A stretch of 64,000 nucleotides of DNA from Clostridiales bacterium (lineage in GTDB: Bacteria; Bacillota; Clostridia; Oscillospirales; Oscillospiraceae), in the NCBI GenBank assembly GCA_025757645.1, contig CP107216.1, forward strand, positions 1,425,501 to 1,489,500, read 5' to 3'. A program made the translations under genes and the position numbers. Below are positions 59,446 to 64,000 of this stretch, one piece after another; positions within the stretch are counted from its first letter, which is position 1; every line of letters starts with the position of its first letter. The notes under the pieces were generated by a model, which ran no database searches, was not told the DNA's origin, and was given only the letters and a program-made list of their open reading frames with translations.

Positions 59446-61899
59446 ATGCTGCAGATCCCGGTCGCAAAGGTCGCCGTTCTGGCTGCAACGTTTGCGTTCG
59501 ACCGACCGTATACGTATAAGATCCCGCAGCCGCTGGCGGATACGCTTCGCCCCGGCTGCCGCGTCATGGTGCCGTTTTCGCGCGGGAACCGCCCGTGTGA
59601 GGGTATGGTGCTTGCGCTGGACAAGGCGGAGGATGACCCGAAGCTCAAGCCCATTACGCGCCAGCTCGACCCCGAGCCCATCCTCTCACCGGAACTGATC
59701 CGTCTGGCCGTCTGGATGCATGACCGCTTTTTCTGCACGATCTATGACGCGCTGCACGCGATCCTGCCGGCCGGCGTCTGGTATCGGGTCAGCACGGTCT
59801 ACTGCGCGGCGCCGGAGCTGGATGAGGCCGCGGCGTTGGCCCAGTGCGGGAGATCCAAGCAGCGGCGGCTTGCACTCGAGACCGTGCTGGAGCACGGCGG
59901 CCGCTGCCCGCTCGACGAGCTGCAGGCGGCGTTTGGCGACAAAGAACCGGCAAGCGCGCTACACTGGCTCGTGGAGCAGAAATTTCTGACCGTGGAGGGC
60001 ACGCAAAAGCGCGTCGTGCGCGACAAGCAGCTGGAGTATGCCAGTCTCGCCGTCCCGCTGGAAGAGGCGCAGGAGGAGATCCGCCGCCGCCGGCGTGCGC
60101 CGCATCAGGTCGCCATTTTGGAGCTGCTGTGCACGATCGGCCGCGCGTCGGCCGGTGAAGTGTGCCAGTTTACCGGCGCGCCGAGAAGCTCCATGAAGGC
60201 GCTTGTGCAGCAGGGCGTCGTGCACATTGACGCCGAGCCCTATTTTCGCCGTCCGGTGCATTACACCGGGCAGCCGCAGCCGATCCCGGCGCTGACACCG
60301 GCGCAGGAGCAGGTGTTTGACGGCCTGAAGGAGCTGCTGCGCGCACCGGACGCGCAGGCGGCGCTGCTCTTCGGCGTGACCGGCAGCGGCAAGACGCTCG
60401 TCTACCTGCACCTGATCGCGCAGGCGCTCGCGGCGGGGCAGGGCGCGATCCTGCTCGTGCCGGAGATTTCGCTGACGCCGCAGATGATCGAGGCGTTTTC
60501 CGCCTATTTCGGTGACACGGTCGCCGTTTTGCACAGCGGCCTGCCGCTCTCGGAGCGCTACGACGAGTGGAAACGCATCCGCGCGGGTCTCGCGCGCGTC
60601 GTTGTCGGCACGCGCAGCGCGGTTTTCGCACCCGTGCAGGATCTCGGCCTGCTCATCATCGACGAGGAGCAGGAGGACACCTATAAGTCCGAGAGCACGC
60701 CGCGCTATCACGCGCGCGACGTGGCCAAGTTCCGCTGCGCCCAGCACCGTGCGCTGCTGCTGCTCGGCTCGGCAACGCCGGACGTTGTCAGCCGCTATTA
60801 CGCCGAGACCGGGCGCTATCATTACTTTACGCTGCCGGATCGGTTCAATGCCCGTAAGCTGCCGGACGTCATCATCGCCGATATGAAGCAGGAACTGCGC
60901 AACGGCAACTCCGGCTCCATCAGCTCCGTGCTCTATGGCGAGCTGGAGGAGAATCTCCGCCGCGGCGAGCAGAGTATTTTGTTTCTCAACCGGCGCGGCG
61001 CGAGTAAGATCGTCACCTGCGCCGAGTGCGGCGCGACCTATTCGTGCCCGAACTGCAGCGTCAGCCTGACGTATCATCAGGGCAACCAAATGCTCATCTG
61101 CCACCACTGCGGCTACCGCCGGCGGGTCGATCCGCAGTGCCCGGTCTGCGGCGGCGAGCTGCGCTTTCTCGGCGACGGGACGGAGCGCATCGAGGCGGAT
61201 CTCCACGCGCTGTTCCCCGGCGTGGAGACGCTGCGCATGGATGCCGACGCCATTGCCATGGCCGGCACGCACGAGGCGCTGCTGCAGCGCTTTGCGCGCG
61301 AGCGCATCCCCATCATGATCGGCACGCAGATGATCACGAAGGGGCTGAATTTTGAAAACGTCACGCTCGTCGGCGTGCTCAATGCCGACCAGAGCCTGTA
61401 CGTCGGCGATTACCGCGCCAATGAGCGCACGTTTTCGCTCATCACGCAGGTCATCGGCCGCAGTGGCCGCGGTGATGCGCCCGGCCGGGCCGTCATCCAG
61501 ACATTCACGCCCGCGAACGAGACCATCCGGCAGGCGGCACGGCAGGATTACGATGCGTTTTACCGCTCGGAGATCCGGCTGCGCAAGCTCAACGGCACGC
61601 CGCCGTTCAGCGAGGTGCTGGCCGTCACGGTCTCCGGCGCGCAGGAGAATGCGGTCGTGCGCTGCTGCGCCTATATCCGCGATTACTTTCGCCAGACGAT
61701 CGGCGAACGCGCGGAGGTGCTCGGCCCGGCACCGCTGCCGGTCGTGCGCATGAACAACCGCTACCGCTACCGCGTCACGCTTTACTGCAATCAGAGCAAG
61801 GCGGTGCGCCGCGCGGCGGCGAACATCGTCATGTACTGCAATACAGAAAAATCATTCCGCGATGTCACCGTTTTTGCCGATGACAATCCGCTGGATTAG
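59446..61899 (+). CDS. priA: Primosomal protein N' (PriA helicase)
   Basis: An 817-residue helicase for replication restart. The N-terminal DNA-binding domain (FDRPYTYKIPQPL) is followed by Walker A GVTGSGKT (310-317), the DEEQ box (406-409), zinc-binding Cys pairs CAECG, CPNC, CHHCGYR, CPVCGG (about 525-570) and helicase motif GTQMITKG. ATG 59446 is placed after a purine-rich GAGAGGGGGGG site; earlier in-frame codons run through rpoZ and the hairpin. Confidence 0.96.
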   Translation: MLQIPVAKVAVLAATFAFDRPYTYKIPQPLADTLRPGCRVMVPFSRGNRPCEGMVLALDKAEDDPKLKPITRQLDPEPILSPELIRLAVWMHDRFFCTIYDALHAILPAGVWYRVSTVYCAAPELDEAAALAQCGRSKQRRLALETVLEHGGRCPLDELQAAFGDKEPASALHWLVEQKFLTVEGTQKRVVRDKQLEYASLAVPLEEAQEEIRRRRRAPHQVAILELLCTIGRASAGEVCQFTGAPRSSMKALVQQGVVHIDAEPYFRRPVHYTGQPQPIPALTPAQEQVFDGLKELLRAPDAQAALLFGVTGSGKTLVYLHLIAQALAAGQGAILLVPEISLTPQMIEAFSAYFGDTVAVLHSGLPLSERYDEWKRIRAGLARVVVGTRSAVFAPVQDLGLLIIDEEQEDTYKSESTPRYHARDVAKFRCAQHRALLLLGSATPDVVSRYYAETGRYHYFTLPDRFNARKLPDVIIADMKQELRNGNSGSISSVLYGELEENLRRGEQSILFLNRRGASKIVTCAECGATYSCPNCSVSLTYHQGNQMLICHHCGYRRRVDPQCPVCGGELRFLGDGTERIEADLHALFPGVETLRMDADAIAMAGTHEALLQRFARERIPIMIGTQMITKGLNFENVTLVGVLNADQSLYVGDYRANERTFSLITQVIGRSGRGDAPGRAVIQTFTPANETIRQAARQDYDAFYRSEIRLRKLNGTPPFSEVLAVTVSGAQENAVVRCCAYIRDYFRQTIGERAEVLGPAPLPVVRMNNRYRYRVTLYCNQSKAVRRAAANIVMYCNTEKSFRDVTVFADDNPLD

Positions 61900-61913
61900 A
61901 GGAGAGATACGAT

Positions 61914-62414
61914 ATGGCTACAAGAATGATTCTCAAAAACGGCGACCCGCAGCTGCGCAAGCACTGCCACGAGGTCAAGGATTTTAATCCCCGGCTGCAC
62001 ATGCTGCTCGACGATATGCGCCAGACGCTGGCCGAGTCCAACGGCGTCGGCCTTGCCGCGCCGCAGGTCGGTGTGCTGCGCCGCGCCGTCATCGTGCTCG
62101 AGACGAACGTCCCGGACGGGGAAGAGGAGTATATGATCGAGCTCATCAACCCCACCATCGTGGAGACGGCCGGGGAGCAGACCGGCGCCGAGGGCTGCCT
62201 GAGCATTCCGAACGAGTTCGGCATCGTCCAGCGCCCGGACTATGTGAAGGTCCGCGCGCAGGATCGCCACGGCGAATGGTTCGAGGTTGAGGGCCGCGGC
62301 CTGACGGCGCGCGCCTTCTGCCACGAGATCGACCATCTCGATGGCGTCCTGTTCATCGACAAGGCGATCCGGATGCTCTCTCCCGAGGAGCTTGAGCAGC
62401 AGGCGAAGGGGTGA
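61914..62414 (+). CDS. def: Peptide deformylase
   Basis: A 166-residue metalloenzyme removing the N-formyl group from new proteins. All three motifs are present: GVGLAAPQVG (44-53), EGCLS with Cys95, and HEIDH (137-141). Coupled to fmt. Confidence 0.98.
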   Translation: MATRMILKNGDPQLRKHCHEVKDFNPRLHMLLDDMRQTLAESNGVGLAAPQVGVLRRAVIVLETNVPDGEEEYMIELINPTIVETAGEQTGAEGCLSIPNEFGIVQRPDYVKVRAQDRHGEWFEVEGRGLTARAFCHEIDHLDGVLFIDKAIRMLSPEELEQQAKG

Positions 62415-62419
62415 GGCGC

Positions 62420-63343
62420 ATGCGCATCGTGTTTATGGGCACGCCGGATTTTGCGGCCGTGTCCCTGCAGCGCCTGCTCGACGAGCGGTTTGACGTGGTC
62501 GGCGTATTCACGCAGCCGGACAAGCCGAAAAACCGCGGCATGAAGCTCCAGCCGAGCCCGGTCAAGGAGATCGCGCTCGCGGCGGGGCTGCCGGTGTTCC
62601 AGCCGGCAAAGATGCGCGACGGCACGGCGCTGGCTGATCTCCAGAGCCTGCGGCCGGACATTCTCGTTGTTGTGGCCTATGGCCGCATTCTGCCGGATGA
62701 CCTGCTCGCGGTCGCGCCCTACGGGGCGGTGAACGTCCACGGCTCGCTGCTGCCGAAGTACCGCGGCGCTGCGCCGATCCAGTGGGCAGTGCTCAACGGC
62801 GATGCCGTGACCGGTGTTTCGACCATGTACCTCGACCGCGAAATGGATACCGGCGACGTGATCTATACCGCTCAGACGCCGGTCGGTGAATTCGAGACGG
62901 CGGGAGAGCTCTTCGACCGCCTTGCCGTCATGGGAGCGGATCTGCTCGTGCGCACGCTGCGCGATATCGCCGCGGGCACCGCGCCGCGCACGCCGCAGGA
63001 TCACAGCCAGGCGACGTATACCCGTCCGCTCACGCGCGACGATTCGCCCATCGACTGGGATCAGAACCCGCGCGCGATCATCAAGCACATCTGCGGTCTC
63101 GAGCCGTGGCCCGTCGCAACAGCGGAGCTCGGCGGGCAGACGTTCAAGATCCATGCGGCGGATTACTCCGAGCGCACGACGCACAAAGCGCCCGGAACGA
63201 TCGTGGCCGCCGGGAAAGACGGCGTCACGGTTGCCTGCGCCGGTGGGCAGACGGTGCGCATCACGCAGCTGCAGGTGCCGGGGAAAAAGCGCATGTCGGC
63301 GGCCGACTACCTGCTCGGGCACACGCTGCCCGTTGAGGGCTGA
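62420..63343 (+). CDS. fmt: Methionyl-tRNA formyltransferase
   Basis: A 307-residue enzyme formylating initiator Met-tRNA. MRIVFMGTPDFAAVSL start, the SLLPKYRGAAPIQWAVLNGD motif (about 108-127) and a C-terminal domain. ATG 62420 fits a GGTGAGG site; GTG 62411 upstream is in frame. It pairs functionally with def. Confidence 0.97.
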   Translation: MRIVFMGTPDFAAVSLQRLLDERFDVVGVFTQPDKPKNRGMKLQPSPVKEIALAAGLPVFQPAKMRDGTALADLQSLRPDILVVVAYGRILPDDLLAVAPYGAVNVHGSLLPKYRGAAPIQWAVLNGDAVTGVSTMYLDREMDTGDVIYTAQTPVGEFETAGELFDRLAVMGADLLVRTLRDIAAGTAPRTPQDHSQATYTRPLTRDDSPIDWDQNPRAIIKHICGLEPWPVATAELGGQTFKIHAADYSERTTHKAPGTIVAAGKDGVTVACAGGQTVRITQLQVPGKKRMSAADYLLGHTLPVEG

Positions 63344-63345
63344 CC

Positions 63346-64000
63346 ATGGCCATGACTGCCCGGGAAGCCGCCTGGACTGCGCTGCAGCGCTGGCGCAAAA
63401 ACGGCGCGTGGTCGGACGCTGCGCTCCATGCCGTCCTGCAAAATGCACAGCTGGAGCCGCGCGATGCCGCGCTTGCGGCGCGCATCTGCTACGGCACGCT
63501 GCAAAATCTGACCCTGTTGGATCATTATCTTTCCGTCTACTGCACAACGCCGCTGCAAAAGCTCGAGCCGAAGGTGCTCGACCTGCTGCGGCTGTCGGCT
63601 TATCAGATCGTGCTGCTGGATAAAATCCCGCCGCGCGCCGCCGTGAACGAGGCGGTCGCGCTCTGCCGCAAGGGCGGCTGTGCGCGTGCATCCGGTCTTG
63701 TCAACGCGGTGCTGCGCCGTGTGGCGGAGCACCGGGACGCGCTGCCGGAGATTCCGGGCGCGGGCACGGCGGACTATCTTGCCGTGCGCTACAGCCACCC
63801 GCAGTGGCTGGCACAGCGGTATATCGACGCGCATGGTTATGCGTTTGCCGAGCAGGCGCTGGCGGCGAACAACGCCGACGCTCCGGCCTGCCTGCAGGTG
63901 AACACCCTGAAAACGACAGCGGATGCTCTCATGGCGTCCCTGCACGCGGACGGCATCGAGGCAGAGCCGCACCCGTGGCTTCCGGACGCGCTGCTGTGCC
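63346..64000 (+). CDS. rsmB: 16S rRNA (cytosine-967-C5) methyltransferase, 3' end beyond window
   Basis: An open frame of 218 codons from ATG 63346 (next ATG 63352) runs off the window end. It shows the NusB-like N-terminal domain of RsmB/Sun: AAWTALQRWRKNGAWSDAALHAVL, ICYGTLQNLTLLDHYL, and LRLSAYQIVLLDKIPPRAAVNEAVALCRK, followed by YSHPQWLAQRYID and the start of the linker before the methyltransferase domain. The catalytic part is outside. Order fmt-rsmB is conserved. Confidence 0.93.
   Translation, partial: MAMTAREAAWTALQRWRKNGAWSDAALHAVLQNAQLEPRDAALAARICYGTLQNLTLLDHYLSVYCTTPLQKLEPKVLDLLRLSAYQIVLLDKIPPRAAVNEAVALCRKGGCARASGLVNAVLRRVAEHRDALPEIPGAGTADYLAVRYSHPQWLAQRYIDAHGYAFAEQALAANNADAPACLQVNTLKTTADALMASLHADGIEAEPHPWLPDALLC

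Overview
This window looks like a chromosomal piece of a GC-rich, spore-forming Clostridia bacterium, most likely an Oscillospiraceae-type gut anaerobe. That is an inference from three things: the gene orders (rplS-lepB-ylqF-rnhB-yraN; tig-clpP-clpX-lon-engB; scpA-scpB-ytfJ-dacB-rluB; yicC-remA-gmk-rpoZ-priA-def-fmt-rsmB), the cmk followed by a fused ispH-rpsA gene, and sporulation-type genes (ytfJ/gerW, a SpoIVFA/SpoIVFB-like pair). Three blocks are visible. || Block 1 (1-13027) is the right part of a siphovirus-type prophage: tail tube, tail assembly chaperone with a clear programmed -1 frameshift site, tape measure, distal tail protein, tail-associated protein, collagen-like fibre, a fibre carrying a tyrosine-phosphatase-like domain, amidase and holin-like membrane proteins. 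After the lysis genes and a terminator comes a separately promoted four-gene cassette whose last gene resembles the anti-CRISPR AcrVA2. The prophage ends in the 3' part of a tRNA-Val(GAC), which I read as an attachment site. || Block 2 (about 13030-24650) is an accessory island: tRNA-Pro(CGG), several hairpins, a remnant of a conjugative-element Toprim gene, then an AT-richer cluster encoding a seven-helix sensor-like protein, a histidine kinase, a LuxR-type response regulator, a degenerate receiver protein, a 1657-residue cysteine-rich surface protein with a sortase signal, and two small companions. The arrangement suggests the regulators control the surface protein; this is not shown by the sequence. 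|| Block 3 (24671-64000) is core chromosome, almost entirely on the + strand: an SDR oxidoreductase, a MATE transporter remnant, M23/M50 sporulation-like proteases, a radical SAM pair, ribosome and secretion genes, threonine synthase, the trigger factor-Clp-Lon proteostasis cluster, chromosome condensation (scpAB), cell-wall and pseudouridine enzymes, an RpiR regulator, isoprenoid genes (ispH, ispD, ispF), a DUF3343/class V aminotransferase pair, the cyclic-di-AMP pair cdaA-cdaR, and the remA-gmk-rpoZ-priA-def-fmt-rsmB operon, cut by the window end. Only one gene (a DUF1540 protein) is convincingly on the - strand. An intergenic hairpin-rich repeat lies after engB. No rRNA genes, CRISPR arrays or intact insertion sequences were seen.
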